From positions 154,967-218,966 of the forward strand of contig JAKUCV010001361.1 of NCBI GenBank assembly GCA_028386065.3: 64,000 nt of DNA, in the 5' to 3' direction. The position numbers and the translations under genes were made by a program. This document shows, piece after piece, positions 33,601 through 45,891 of the stretch (its first letter is position 1; every line of letters begins with the position of its first letter). Source of the stretch: Turnera subulata (taxonomy: Eukaryota > Streptophyta > Magnoliopsida > Malpighiales > Passifloraceae). The notes beneath the pieces are model-generated. The model saw only the letters and a program-made list of their open reading frames with translations. It was not told where the DNA came from and searched no databases.

Positions 33601-35487
33601 AATATGTATTTTCTACCACAATAAAAGAAAGAAATTTGATACTTGGATTAAAAAAGGAAAGAAATTTTAATACTTCAATATCCCCTAAGATTTAAAAGGT
33701 TGAAATTATAATTTGGGAAAGAAAAAATAGATACGTATCTAGTTTTCTTTTTGGTTTATAGGCTATGATTCGGACTCAGTTACAACTAGTTATACCTTGA
33801 TGTCTTTCATAGCATGACAAGCCTTTTTTTAAATCCAATTAAATAGAATTTGTTAACTTTTAGATTTTTTTTATCAAATATATGACTTCATTCCATGAAA
33901 AGAAATAAGGAAAACGTCTTGTAAGACGTATTGAGTACCTAGCTCCCCATAGGAGCTTTTAGAATTGAAGAGTTATAATGCAATGTATGTAAATTTTTTT
34001 TTTTATCTATTTATGCTTTCATTAAAAATTAAGAACTAGTACATCCTAAAAAAACAAAAGAAAAACAATGAGTTATATAGTTCAAGCGTATTAGCAACAT
34101 TATAGTTTGGGAAGGATTATCTCAATGAGAGGCCAAATTTATTGACTTTCAAGTGCTCGTTTGCATGTAGAATTTTTTTTTTTTTCCTGGAAACAGTATA
34201 TTTGCCAATGCCAAAATGGATACTGTGCGCTCGTGTCTTTATCTGACTTGGAGATCGGTGGAACATAGAAAGTAGCATATAATCTCAACAAAAGCTGAGC
34301 TTTCAATGCCTTGTGTGCATGTGCATCAAATGCTTGTTAAAAAACTTTTTCCTCTTGGCTTATGGAATTCATGAGCTGTGTTACTTTGTCCTCTCCCATG
34401 TTCTTTTCTACTTTCCCTCCTCTTATTATCCTTCCAGTCTTTTCTCTAGGTACCTCTACTTCACTGCATGCCATTAGCCCAAGAGCAGGCTCGATTTCTC
34501 AATTTCTGAAACTTTCAGATGAAGATTGAAAATCCCAAAAACTTTTTTGACACCATTCAGATTGGATGATCAAGTCTGCTCAATCTCCCACAAAATTTGT
34601 AACTACAAAACATCATTATTTTGTCACACTTAACCCTTAATAGTATCATCATCAGTAGTTATTGCGTTTAATTTAGGCTGAAACGAGCAGGCATCATCCA
34701 AACAAAAAGCACCAATACTAAGCTAAACCACTGCAATAAGATACTGCGTCAATCCAATGAATCAGACTGTGCAGACCCGTATAAAAATGCTGATTACAGA
34801 TACTTTTTCACCCTGGTAGAATAAAATCCTGTGCCTTGGTTTGCATGCATTCAAAAAGTAAGTTCCCTCTCAAGTAAAAATCAGGAAACACCAACATCCC
34901 AGCTTTCTCACTTCAACGCAACACATAACCATTAACAGATTAAACAAAGGGACACAACACCCCATTGCCAAATATTCAAATGGGCTTTGAATAACTGCAT
35001 CTACTTAAAAGGTTCAATCACATTTTTACAAGTTGCGAAAGACTTTACATGTTTCAAGAGTAGCCTCCAAACTGATGGGAACTATAATTTTATTGGATTG
35101 CTACCTTTTTCTCCCTGATCTGGAGAAACTTTTACCTAAGAAAAAGATGGAACTTTGGACCTAGAAAAAGAAAGAACAAACTTTTTTGCCCTCAAAGAAT
35201 CACAACAACGAAGTGAACAATAGAACATATACTACTAATTAGGTCAAAAAAGGTATGTCAATAGGAAGGCAAAGCACTTCCTCAGTCCATTATTAAAGAA
35301 ATCTGTGGAGGGAATTTGTCCTCCCTTTTCTCCACCACCATGGATACCAAACAATGTTGAATTCAGTGACAGTACTCTTCTTCACTCCTGGACTGGAATC
35401 TGAACTTAAACAGACTCCGATTCAACCAATGACCCTTCTCATTGATCTCATCAAACCGTACACATTCATTTTTTTATTTTTATTTTT
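33601..35487. other. Intergenic region upstream of the hAT-derived gene and downstream of SCL23
   Basis: AT-rich, with no coding frame of recognisable family. The last 200 bases are probably the 3' UTR of SCL23. Confidence 0.5.
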
Positions 35488-36825
35488 TCAATTGGACGGT
35501 TCCCAAGCGGATGCGGTCAGCAAGGACAAATCCTTCCACCCCAACTTCAAGCTCCCGTTTTCCTCCACCAGAGTATACCCTTTCCACGGGAACATCCCCA
35601 GCAGGAGGCTGGCCTGAGCAGCCGGGTTCCCTCCGAGCGAGACGGGCCGGAACCCGGCCCTTCTCAATTCATCAGCCCATCTCTCCACCTTCACCTCCCC
35701 GGTCCGTTTCGGCCCGCCCACGGCCACAATGTTCCTAATCTCGCACCCAAACAGCTGCTGCTCCACGGTATGCCTCTCCACGCTGTCCACACCCAATCCA
35801 TCCCCAAGAGCGTCGAACAGTGCACTGTAATAATGCAAGGCCTCCACGAACCGGCCTAGAAAGCTGCCACCGTGGCTGAGGTCCTGCTCCACGGTGGTGA
35901 TCAGCTTGGGCCGCAGCAGGCTCATTAATCTCAAAGTCCCCAGATCACTCCCCGTGATGTCGTACAGGCAGTGATGCATCCAATGCACCACCACCGCCTC
36001 TTTGGGCCGGACCCCGAGCCGGGCCAAATCGGTCACGTGGCCGATCTTCCCCTCGAGCGGGTGGAACTCAAAGGGAAGGCCCAAGGAGGCGGCAAAGTCC
36101 GCGAGCCTACGTCCCGTGGACTCGAGCAGCTCCGAGGAGGAGCCGAAGCCGGTGATCCTCATGGACTTGAGCTTCCTGGGGCGGGAAGCCAGGATGTGGA
36201 AGATGCCCGGCCACTGAAGGCCCTGCATTATGTCGAGGTCGATGACGTGGACGCGGTCCTCCCCGTCGAGCGCCTGGAAGATGGCCTGGTTGGCGGTGAA
36301 GTGGGAGAACTTGATCAGCGGGGAGATGGAGTTGTAGGACTGGAAGGCGTTGAAGATCTTCTGCGACTGGGATAGGGTTAGGGTCCTGGAATTGAGGGGG
36401 GAGTAGGTGCCCAGGCAGGAGCTCACCACGCGCGCCTGCAGCGCGTGCGCGAAGTACGCCCCGACCCGCTCCGGCGACGACCCGAACGGGGAGGACAGCT
36501 CGGAGATCTCCGGGAGGAGGTCGGAGGCGTCGTCGAGGCTCTCCGTGGCCACGCACTCCGCGCATTGGAGGAGGAGGCCCAGGAGGCGGAGCCCGGTAGA
36601 CTCACCGCCGTCGAGGGCCGCCGTGGCCGAGGAGTCCTCCTCGCCGGCGGAGGAGAAGGTGTTTGGGCGCTTGGTGCTGGAGGAAGGGTCCTCGCCGGTG
36701 GAGGAGGAGTCGGCGCCGCCGGCGAGCTCCCGGTCAGCGCGCTTGGTCTTCATGGAGGAGGAAGCAGGAGAATTGTTGGTGGGGTTAATTGTTGGAGATT
36801 GAGGGACTACTAAGCTTTGAAGCAT
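35488..36825 (-). CDS. SCL23: GRAS-domain transcription factor SCARECROW-LIKE 23
   Basis: Single-exon frame of 445 residues. The start is the ATG at 36825-36823; codons upstream in frame have no other ATG. The N-terminus is short, basic and Ser/Glu-rich ([10 protein letters not shown] near residue 25), unlike the long N-terminus of SCARECROW itself. The GRAS domain follows from about residue 80: LHR1 with [15 protein letters not shown] motif as [18 protein letters not shown]2; PFYRE-like region; and SAW at the end ([11 protein letters not shown]). The C-terminal block [21 protein letters not shown] is typical of the SCR/SCL23 clade. In Arabidopsis, SCL23 works with SCR and SHORT-ROOT in endodermis and bundle-sheath fate. 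The gene is strongly GC-rich compared with its surroundings, which is common for GRAS genes. Confidence 0.92.
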   Translation of the reverse strand: MLQSLVVPQSPTINPTNNSPASSSMKTKRADRELAGGADSSSTGEDPSSSTKRPNTFSSAGEEDSSATAALDGGESTGLRLLGLLLQCAECVATESLDDASDLLPEISELSSPFGSSPERVGAYFAHALQARVVSSCLGTYSPLNSRTLTLSQSQKIFNAFQSYNSISPLIKFSHFTANQAIFQALDGEDRVHVIDLDIMQGLQWPGIFHILASRPRKLKSMRITGFGSSSELLESTGRRLADFAASLGLPFEFHPLEGKIGHVTDLARLGVRPKEAVVVHWMHHCLYDITGSDLGTLRLMSLLRPKLITTVEQDLSHGGSFLGRFVEALHYYSALFDALGDGLGVDSVERHTVEQQLFGCEIRNIVAVGGPKRTGEVKVERWADELRRAGFRPVSLGGNPAAQASLLLGMFPWKGYTLVEENGSLKLGWKDLSLLTASAWEPSN

Positions 36826-39800
36826 GATCGATGAAAAAAAATACAAGAAGAAGAAGAAGAAAGTGATGATGAATATGAAGAAGACTTTTTCCTAGTACAG
36901 AAGAAATATGTAGTAAAAATAGAAAAAAAAAAAGATTGGAAGAGATTTTGGGAGATTCTAAAGGCAAAGAGCTTTTAGATGGAAATGGACAAAAGTTGGG
37001 AAGGTAGACAAGACGAGTATGTGCAGAGAATTCTGTGTATGTGTCAGAAAAAAAAAAAAAAGAAAGAGAGGGGATGCAGCTGTTTGGAAAGTGAGGGAAA
37101 ATTTTGGAGAAAAACTGAGATGAAGGAGAAAATGAAGGCTTGGTTGGCTGTTGGGTTTGGTTTTGCTTTTGTTTATTCATTATTGTGTTGTTTAGGTTGG
37201 TTTGCTCAGTAGGGTAGTGTAGTGTGTTGTTAAGTCCGTTTGATTAGAGGGGATGATTAAGGGGATAAAATGATTTAGTTTAATTGTGGGACTGTGTGGT
37301 AGTGGGTCTAATGCTAATGAGGGTCTACTTACTAATTGCATCATCATTGGATTCTTGGGATGATGTTTTGGGGCTAAGATTAAGGCGTCCTCCTCCTTGT
37401 TTGTTTGTCTTCTAGTGCTTCTCTGTACAATGGAGTTCGTGACCTCTTGTATTATGTTGTGTTCTCACTTCCGTCTCTATTGTTATCTTCATTCGTTTTG
37501 CTTTCTTTTTATTTTTCTTCCTCATAAAAAAATGAAATTTGGGAGAATTTTCAAATGTAAACAACATATTACTGTTTTCTCTGTGTTATTATTTCCATTT
37601 TAATCGCACTCACTATTATTGGTGGTAGCATGGCAAACAGCTATTAGCCATGGTATTATATTGTGAACCAATTCCAATTCCAACTTATAGTTATATACAA
37701 GTAAGTTGTTATAATAATACTAACCCACCCGAAGGGCGGTTAATAGTCCAATACAGTCCTTATAAGTGAATATATTATAAAAGGATATATACATAAAAAG
37801 TTTCTGAAAGCGATTTGGAACTAACAATTGGTGATTACTGAAATATGGGGTTCTTTAAAAATTCTTGGAAGAAACAGCCGATACCTTTATTTGGTTAGAG
37901 ATATTCCATTCCTCTCACTCAAATTGTGTTCAAATTAAGTGTATAAAGATTCAGAATGTTATATAATTAAATGTAGGAAATTTACGAAAAATGCAGGACA
38001 AGTTAGAAAAAGAGATAATTGTACCGAGGAGATAATATCGACATGTCTCTTTTGTCATCTATCATTTGATCTTAAATTGACGAAAATAACATTTTTCTAT
38101 TTTTGAATAGAAAAAGGCTCTACTTTATAATTTACACGTCCATGCTTGGTTCATAATACTACACCAATCAAACGCCATATAATTATAAAATTGAATTTTC
38201 AACCTCAAAAAAGAAAAAAACTGCAGATAGTACAGTTCCGGGCGCAGGTGAAACTTATGCTTAGGTGTGTACTTTACCTGACATCAACCGATGAACAGAA
38301 CAGGACGAAGAATGATGGTCCATCGCAGATCAAAAAAAGCAAATTGATGGTCCATCCCTCTGGTTTTTCTGTTTTCTACTACTACTTTTCAATCTAAATC
38401 TTATCGTTAGAAACCACTGGTGTAGATGTCACGAACAAAATATCGGACAATAATTAGAAATTTTTCTTTCTACTTTGTCGTTTGTTTTTGTGAAGTAGAG
38501 TGCTGGACCTTCTATTTACTTTCTTCTATAAGTTACAAAGTGGTGGAGTATCTTTCTTACATTTAAGGTACATACGGTACCAAAAAAGAAGTATTTGATA
38601 AATTCAGTTTCTTGAAATCATTAACTTGTTTAGAATACCGAATTGAACATTTTACGAAATCCAAAAGACCAGAATTGAACATTTTATGAAATCCAAAAGA
38701 CCATCACGGTCATTGCACCCTAGCTCCAACCTGGCTCCAACTTAACAGCCTGGGTCTCCAGGATTGCATATTTTTGCTACGATCCATACTGACAAAGGTA
38801 GCAAATTTGGACCTCGGCCTAATCGCAACGAGCAAGTTTCGGGCTATCTGATCCCTAATTCTTCAAACTATCCCCACACCTTACTGGCATAGCGTAGACA
38901 TTTTAAAATTTGCCCCAAGCTATCAACTTACTACCACTGCACACCTCAAACCCTAATGACCACTAAACCTCAATTGTCCCCAATTGTGAAAATGGGCAAA
39001 CAATTCTACATCTTACTGCAAATAGAGCTCCATCCAAAACAAGATGCGGCCAAGGATAATTTTCGCTAGTCACAGATTCGAACATTAATTTATCTATGTG
39101 CCCTGCTAACGTTTCAAGGAGAATCAAAGCTAATCCTGTCCAGCAACCAGACATCATACTGTTGGATGATATCTAAGCATACATCCAGTTTCATAACTTG
39201 TAACACCACGATGATGCAAAGTTGAATAGCAAATTAGAATGCCAAATGATTGATACCGTGTGCCACATAACTGGAAAACAGCATAATGCAGTTAAAAAGC
39301 AAGCCAAAAAATCAAACATATAAACAAGTAATTGCAGAAGTTACGAGATGCAACCAGTCAGATCCACCATCCGACAGACATGAGATAGATTCATACAACC
39401 ACAACAGAAATAGCACACTCTCACCACAAATCTCGCATTCCCTTTCTGGAAGCCTTACAAAACTGTTCTTGCCTTCAGAGAGAAAAGACATAGACAAACA
39501 CCCAAGCATAATTGAGGACGACTGGAAGAAACCTGAGCAGGGAACTAAAAGGACTGATATAAATCCCTGATGCGAATGCCAAGCAAAGAACTGAAAAGCT
39601 GAACGGAGTATTAAAACATGTCATGATACCAAATCCCCCCTTTTCTTTCTAAGGCTAATGGTATCCATTTACAAACACCAATTCAATAAAATTAGAATTA
39701 GGTACCATAGGGCATAGCTGTGTCCAAAAACAATGAAACTATAACACTTGAGCAACATAAGCTTGCCACCTGATTGCAAGTAACAGCGTAAAGAGACTAG

Positions 39801-40848
39801 AAAAATGTAGACAAGGAGCACAATAGAAAGGAAATAAGTGTCTCTTGTTGAGAAACTATAAAGAATTTGATAAGAGACTATCCAGAGATCATAGAAATCC
39901 TCATGGTGGTTTAACACACTAAAAAAATGCTCGGTACATTATGCATGTTCACAAGAGAGATTTAACCACGTCCAAGGCACCATTAAGAAGAACACGCTAT
40001 TCCCCTAAAGGAGTTAACAAGAGTATAAAAAACCAAAAACAATATAGTAGTTCCTTTAAACTTTTAATTACCAAAAGAGTATCAAAACCAGAGAAATATG
40101 TGAATGAAAACTCTCAAGGCATTTGCAACAGGCAAGCAAATAAGTTGAAATTCTAGTGACATCAATTAATCATTCAAATACTTTACAATGAGAAAACCAA
40201 CAGTCTCAAACTTGAGATTCGTCAATGACCTTTTGAAAGAAACAACGGAGTTCTCCGTTAATCATAATCGTATATAAACTATTAGCATGACATTTCTGCG
40301 GGATGATATCACATTTCAGACTCCAGTATCAGGTTCCACAAAAAAGTTTAACCAACATCGACAGACCATTTCTACAGGCTTTGTTATCACATTAAAACAC
40401 TCAATCATAAGATTTATGATTGACAAACGAGATAAAACCTGTGCTCCATAACAAACACATACAACAAAAAAACATTAGCCGCAGACCATATCAACTACAC
40501 TGAGCATCCCAAAAATGACGACGAGCTTCATGGTTCACTAATTATCCCAGAACGAACAACTACAAATGCACATCATACTCACATAAATCCACTTACTTCA
40601 CCAAAACCACTTCAAATATTCCAGGGTAGCAAGCAAATAAGAAAACACACCAAGACATAAAAAGCAGAATCCAGGGGCAGAGCATTATAAGATAAGATCC
40701 AACCGCACATCATCGTCTCAACAAAAGATCTAAATAACAAATCCAAATATATAAGACGACATTAACAGTATTCGCTTAAATTGCAAAAGGGGCCCAAAAG
40801 TAGAGAGAGTAATGGCCGACATAATAAACGGACAACAAAACTGGCGGC
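36826..40848. other. Intergenic region including the SCL23 upstream region
   Basis: Positions 36826-37200 are the SCL23 leader and promoter, with AAG/A runs. From 37300 to 40700 no protein family, RNA gene or clear transposon end was recognised. The last 150 bases before 40849 are likely the eL27 3' UTR. Confidence 0.5.
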
Positions 40849-41256
40849 CTAAAACCTGAGCTTGGTGAAGAACCACCTGTTCTTGCCGGTCTTGAAGCGC
40901 TCCTCGAAGCGAGCCTTCGTCTCTTTGCAGGCGGCGATCTTCTTGTCCTTGCTCTGAAGGGCGTCGACACTGACCACGTCCTTGAGGTCCACATCCAGGG
41001 TGTAGCGAGTGGGCATCAGGTGCTGGTAGTTGACGAGCTTCACGAAGCACTTGACCCTCGACTTCTTAGCGGTCTTCTTCGCCGAATCCTTCTTGATGAC
41101 CTTGCTCGGGTACTTCTTGATCCCGGCGACCAGGCAGTGGCCGTACATCCTGTCGCGGGTGCCGTCGTCGAAGGACTTCACGATCACCGCCTTCCTCCCG
41201 GCGTAGCGGCCCTGGAGGAGGATGACAGCTTTGTTTGGTTTTAGAAACTTCACCAT
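40849..41256 (-). CDS. RPL27: Large-subunit ribosomal protein eL27
   Basis: 135 residues in one coding exon, starting [20 protein letters not shown] and ending WFFTKLRF, the full usual length of plant eL27. The N-terminal KOW-type fold is visible ([19 protein letters not shown]), followed by [14 protein letters not shown] and the basic C-terminal part. The frame extends 13 codons further upstream, but the ATG chosen matches the family's universal start. It is a cytosolic 60S component located near the peptide exit region. The promoter at 41359-41470 shows the motifs usual for plant ribosomal-protein genes. Nothing suggests a pseudogene. Confidence 0.97.
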   Translation of the reverse strand: MVKFLKPNKAVILLQGRYAGRKAVIVKSFDDGTRDRMYGHCLVAGIKKYPSKVIKKDSAKKTAKKSRVKCFVKLVNYQHLMPTRYTLDVDLKDVVSVDALQSKDKKIAACKETKARFEERFKTGKNRWFFTKLRF

Positions 41257-41358
41257 CTTCTTCTTCTTTCTTCTTCTTCGCGCCTCCGCTCCCAAAAACC
41301 CTAGCTACAGATTTGGTTTGTGACCACTGAGGAGTGGAGAAAATGGGTTAAATGCGCT

Positions 41359-41470
41359 TATTTATAGCTGGCGTTATCAGCACAAAACCCTAGTTTCGCC
41401 TTTGGGCTTTCTGTGCCGGGCCTATTTCTCGTTTCCGAGCTTGACTCTGGTCTTTTTCTACTGGGCCTAT
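41359..41470 (-). promoter_or_regulatory. eL27 promoter with TATA box, telo-box and site II motifs
   Basis: On the gene's strand, a TATAAATA box lies at 41366-41359, about 100 bp upstream of the ATG. A telo-box-like AAACCCTAG is at 41385-41393. TGGGCT/TGGGCC site II motifs are at about 41404 and 41462. This combination is known from plant ribosomal-protein promoters driven by TCP-type factors in dividing cells. Confidence 0.7.
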
Positions 41471-41621
41471 TTCTCGTTTGCAAAGCTTGATTCTGGGCTT
41501 TTTCTTTCGGCCTTAGTTTTCTTTAGCTTGGGCAAAGGACCTAAACCAGATTTTTTTTCTTATTCAACAGCACTTAATCTTACAATTACAGGGTTCGGCA
41601 ACTCCTAATCATCGTGTCCCT

Positions 41622-44231
41622 ACAAGTACTTATGAAACCAAATCAATTCTTAGGCTACAATAGAAGAGAGAGAGAGTCGTGTGAAAACGCGTGCTACAGT
41701 AGAAAAAATTTCCCGATCAAGCCAGGCGCGTTTCCGGCGCGGCCAAGCATGGCCTGAGGAGATTGATCTCCCCCATGTGAAGCCGTGCAACTGGTCCCTT
41801 CCACCACGTCGAGTCCTCGACGACCTCCCAACAGCACCTCCAGTTTGACGACGAGCAGCAACACGAGAACCATTTCCCGGTCTACCTCGGAGTTTCCCCG
41901 GCGAGGCCAAGCATGGCCTGAGGAGATTGATCTCACCCCATGTGAAGCCTTGTTACCGGTCTCCCCCACTAGGAATCGGCCTCACAACACCAGGCCCAGC
42001 TTGAAGACGCAAGATACCCCACGCGCCGCGCCTGCAGCGCGCGTGCCGCCGTCTACCGCCACTGCTCCGGTTGCCGCGGACATGAGCGAGCCACCGGAGG
42101 ACATGGAGTCCGATGCCAACGACTCTAACCAGACCCGCCACCAACTATCCAACGGCAGCCTAGTCCAACGTCGCTGATCCCGTTCACGAGACCGGGGAGT
42201 TGCTCCATCCACCACCGACGACCGACGCCACCCATCGCCCCCTCCTCGGGCGACGCTGCAGCTGGCAGCCTCTCCCCCGGTGGTATCCAGCCCATCCTCC
42301 GCCTCCACTATGAGGGTAGGCGAGAACACTACCACTGTCGTGCACGTTGAAGCCCAAGCTCCACCGGCACTAATATGTCTGTCCTCGAACCCACCAGCAC
42401 ACCCCCACCACACCCGTTGGCCGTGCACACACCCGGGAATGCAGATACCGACGTTCTCATGGAGGCCGAGCGCCCCTCTTATCGAGACTCACTTCTGACT
42501 GGGGCCAATCCCCTATACTAAGCAGATCCTTGGGAGGTAGAAGGCGAAGCCGAGTTCGAGGAGGGTGACCTGATTGTCTCTCATACAAATGGAGTGGCTA
42601 ATCTGGAACTATCCGATCCATTCAAATCTCGCCTGGATAAGCCATGGGAAAATGCTGTGATAGTCAAATTGTTCGGCCGTCCTATTGGTTTCAAAGCCCT
42701 GCACACTAATTTGCAGACTCTTTGGAAACCAAATGGACCGTTCAAAATCGTAGACCTGGAAAATAACTTCTATGTGGTGCGTTTTTGGGAAGAGAAGGAT
42801 TACCTTCATGCCTTGACAGACGGACCATGGCTCATATACCGCAGTGTGCTTAGTGTCCAACCCTGGACACCTAATTTCCATGCGTCCACCGGCAAGAATG
42901 ACTCGGTAGTGACGTGGATCCAGTTTCCCGACTTTCCCACCAACCGCTACCACTCCAGGATTCTCCATCAACTGGGTAACATGGTGGGCAGGACAATCAA
43001 ACTTGACGGTAACTCCTCTAATCCTAGTAGAGCAAAATTTGCTAGAATAGCTGTGTGCCTCGATTTAACAAAGCCATTGCTAGGGACAGTTCACTTGGAA
43101 GGTGAACCCTTAAAGGTAAGCTACGAAGGCTTGCCCGATATATGTTATATGTGTGGGAAACTTGATCATAATGTGTTAGGTTGCCCGGATGCTCCGCATT
43201 CACAAAATGACATGATAGCGCCATCAGCTACAGGTTTGATGGCATCTGAGCGGCCGGTTGCCATGTCCGGGGACGGACGGGGTGAATGGATGAATGCGCC
43301 TAAATTCTCGAGACGTTCACCCCGACGCCAAATCCCGAGTAATCAGGTTCCTACATTGTCCCGCAACCTTGTCCATCCACCCAACCGATTTCACCTTCTG
43401 AGTAATGCTCGGCCTGATGTCCAAGCACCGGCTATCCCCCCCAGCCCTAATGAACCCCCCTAGCTACACCAACCATACCTAATGTCCTACCAGTGGTGTC
43501 TTCTGTTCCGGATCCTCCCCCCTACCACTACACCCCATTGAGAGCCAACCCTCTCCCGACCAACCCCCTACCTTACCTTCTCTTTTAGACTTCCTCGGTG
43601 AGGGGTCTATTAAGAAATCCAAAAGCAAACTTCACAACCGTATCCAGAAGCAATCCACGAAGAAATCCCAACCTGTGAAAATTTCCAAACTCACAAAGGA
43701 TAATTCCAAAAGACAAACCCTTCGAGATGTATCCAATGCCCAACCCCCCCAGCCTACCCCTGATCTTTCCCGGCCTCCCACTGGACCTCTCCCACCTACA
43801 GCTCCTATCTCAACCATTTACCCACTCGTCTCCTCCAATTTCAACCAAACCAACCCCCGACCTCATAAATCCCAGAATCACACAGCTGTGGTTCTGGGAG
43901 AAGAGTGCCATAGCATGATTTTCTCTCCTGGTGCGTCCAGCTCCAATATGGATGTGGATCGGCGGACGGTGCCTCCCCAACCTCACTGACCGATCTACTC
44001 CCTCGAGCTTGTATGTTACCCGTATCAGATTCACCTCAGCCCGATTCTTGGACTGTTTCCAGTGTTTTGTATGATTTGGGATTTTGATATATCATCATGT
44101 ATCGTTCCGTTTGGTCCATCATGTTTTCTTGTATAAGATAGAAGTCGAATTGAGCTAACGACTTCTAATCATGTATTAAGCTCACGTATATTTGATTAAT
44201 ATACTTCCCGGTTTCGACCAAAAAAAAGAGC
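41622..44231 (+). mobile_element. LINE-type element with ORF1 only (no ORF2)
   Basis: A 10-bp direct repeat, TCGTGTCCCT (41612-41621 and 44232-44241), flanks the segment. An oligo(A) tail (44220-44227) lies 4 bp before the right copy. The 5' part contains two imperfect copies, about 165 bp apart, of a unit ending in CATGGCCTGAGGAGATTGAT (about 41750 and 41915). ORF1 remains at 42594-43463, with more Pro-rich frame up to 43989. A 3' UTR follows, with no endonuclease or reverse transcriptase between. Either ORF2 was deleted or this is a non-autonomous derivative. Confidence 0.7.
42594..43463 (+). pseudogene. LINE ORF1 (gag-like, DUF4283 and CCHC knuckle)
   Basis: About 290 open codons remain. 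The coordinate begins at a GTG within a frame open since about 42520. The N-terminal half is a DUF4283 domain, an RRM-like fold of plant L1 ORF1 proteins, with VIVKLFGRPIGFKALHTNL, FYVVRFWEEKDY and GPWLIYRSVL. A single CCHC knuckle follows (CYMCGKLDHNVLGC, near residue 185-198). Such proteins bind LINE RNA. A stop upstream (42520) and stops after 43463 separate it from further in-frame Pro-rich sequence, so the gene is decayed. No promoter or host role is evident. Confidence 0.8.
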
Positions 44232-44617
44232 TCGTGTCCCTTAAATAAAGTTCCTTGTTTGATCTAATATCCTATGCCTGGAAAATGTAGTATTAGAAAG
44301 GTCATCCAGTGAGGTCTGAGGGTGTAAAATTTTGAATTAATCAATTCTATAAGTTTTCATAGTTAGGCCAGATACCAAGAGAGAAAAATATATTCTATTT
44401 TACACTTGTTTCCTTTTTTTTCTGTTATGAAGAGAGTCGAAATGTATATAACCTTTTATTTGTCAAACATCGAGTCCTACGAACTAACTTTTGTACTTCA
44501 AAGTTTTGTATGTAGTATGTCCTTGTGATTCAAGCTGAATTACTTCAATTACTTTTAGGTTAAAATTGAATTCAATTTCAGCTTTTATGATTATTTACTA
44601 AATAATATCAGTTACAG

Positions 44618-45877
44618 GTTGGGGAATTAATATCTGCGGATGGTAGCCACTAGAACCTTCAGCTTATTGATTCTTTATTCTCTTCAGAGGAACGGAACCA
44701 AATAAGATTGTTGACCCCTGTCCTAATGCTCCGGACAAGCAAATTTGGCATTTCAACCAAGTTGGGGAATATTCGGTGAGATCCGGCTACCGTTGGCTGG
44801 TTACACAGTCAGGCAGACACTTGGTTGAACCTCAATGTTCTGATGCAATACCCGAGGCTGTCTGGTTAATGATCTGGAAACTTAATCTTCCACCTAAAAT
44901 CACCAACTTCATCTGGAGAATCATGCATATTGCGGTGGCAACAAATGCAAATGTACATCAGAGGGGTCTCTCCATCGATCCACTATGTCCAATCTGTGGT
45001 GAGGAGGATGAAACAGTTGAACATTTTGTTATTCTTCTGCAGTCATTCACAGGCAGTGTGGTTTTGGTTCATCTCTCAATTACAAGCCCTCATGCATGGG
45101 TTTTCCATGTTTTGCTAAGTGGTGGTCTAGTTGGGTTGCTCTACTTCCATCTTCTTCTGCGCAATCTTTCTTGAAATTTGCAGAGACACTCTGTTGGCAA
45201 ATTTGGAGTGCAAGAAACTCCTGCATCTTCCAAAACAGAAAGCCTGTCCCCCAAAACACTATTGTTGAGACTCACTCTCTCTTATATGACAGGCAGTGCC
45301 TTAACCTGCCATTTGTAACGTAACTCAACCTTCCGGAGGATCGTGCAGTCTCTGGCGATGATGGATGGAAACCACCTGACAATGGATTTATCAAAATAAA
45401 TTGCAACTCGTCTTTTGTGTGATCAACGCAACCTGCAGGTATGGGGATTGTTTGTAGAGATACAAGTGGGAAGGTGATTGATGGCCAAGAGCTCGTCCTC
45501 GGATGCTCTTCTGCTGCTGTAGCCGAAACAATGGCTATTATAGAAGCTGTCCTTCTAGCCATTGCTAGGGGATTCTCACGAGTTCTATTCGAGACAGATT
45601 CTATTACTGCTGTAAATGCGATTAGGAACACTTCCCCTGTTCCTGTCACTTTAAGAGCCATGATCATGGATATCCAATCTTGTATTGCTTCAAAGAGTTT
45701 CTTTTTTTCTGCACTGTAAACGGTCTGCGAACCGTGTCGCTGACTGGGTGTCAAAGGCAGCTAGACGTCAGCAACGCCCACCTCATTGGGTTTATGCCCC
45801 TCCGCCTCAACTGACCACACTTTTATATTTGGATTCGTATGATGCTTAATGAGATGAATACCCTTTCAGTCCAAAAA
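44618..45877 (+). mobile_element. 5'-truncated LINE (end of ORF2) with perfect target duplication
   Basis: A perfect 14-bp duplication, AATATCAGTTACAG, lies at 44604-44617 and 45878-45891, with an A7 run just before the right copy. The body encodes the zf-RVT region (WKLNLPPKITNFIWRIMH and CPICGEEDETVEHF, about 44870-45030). It then encodes a RNase H-like RVT_3 region (GMGIVCRDTSGKVID, FETDSITAVNAI, about 45435-45650) interrupted by frame changes and stops. It is therefore the last 1.26 kb of an L1-type ORF2 plus 3' UTR, inactive. Its 3' end differs from that of the ORF1-only element next to it. Confidence 0.9.
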
Positions 45878-45891
45878 AATATCAGTTACAG

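Noticed and set aside
35971..36813. Plus-strand and alternative minus-strand frames over SCL23
   Set aside because: Shadow frames of the GC-rich GRAS gene. Only the 445-residue frame has the GRAS motifs.
38963..39157. A 64-codon frame on the minus strand
   Set aside because: Short, with no recognisable family and no splice or promoter support.
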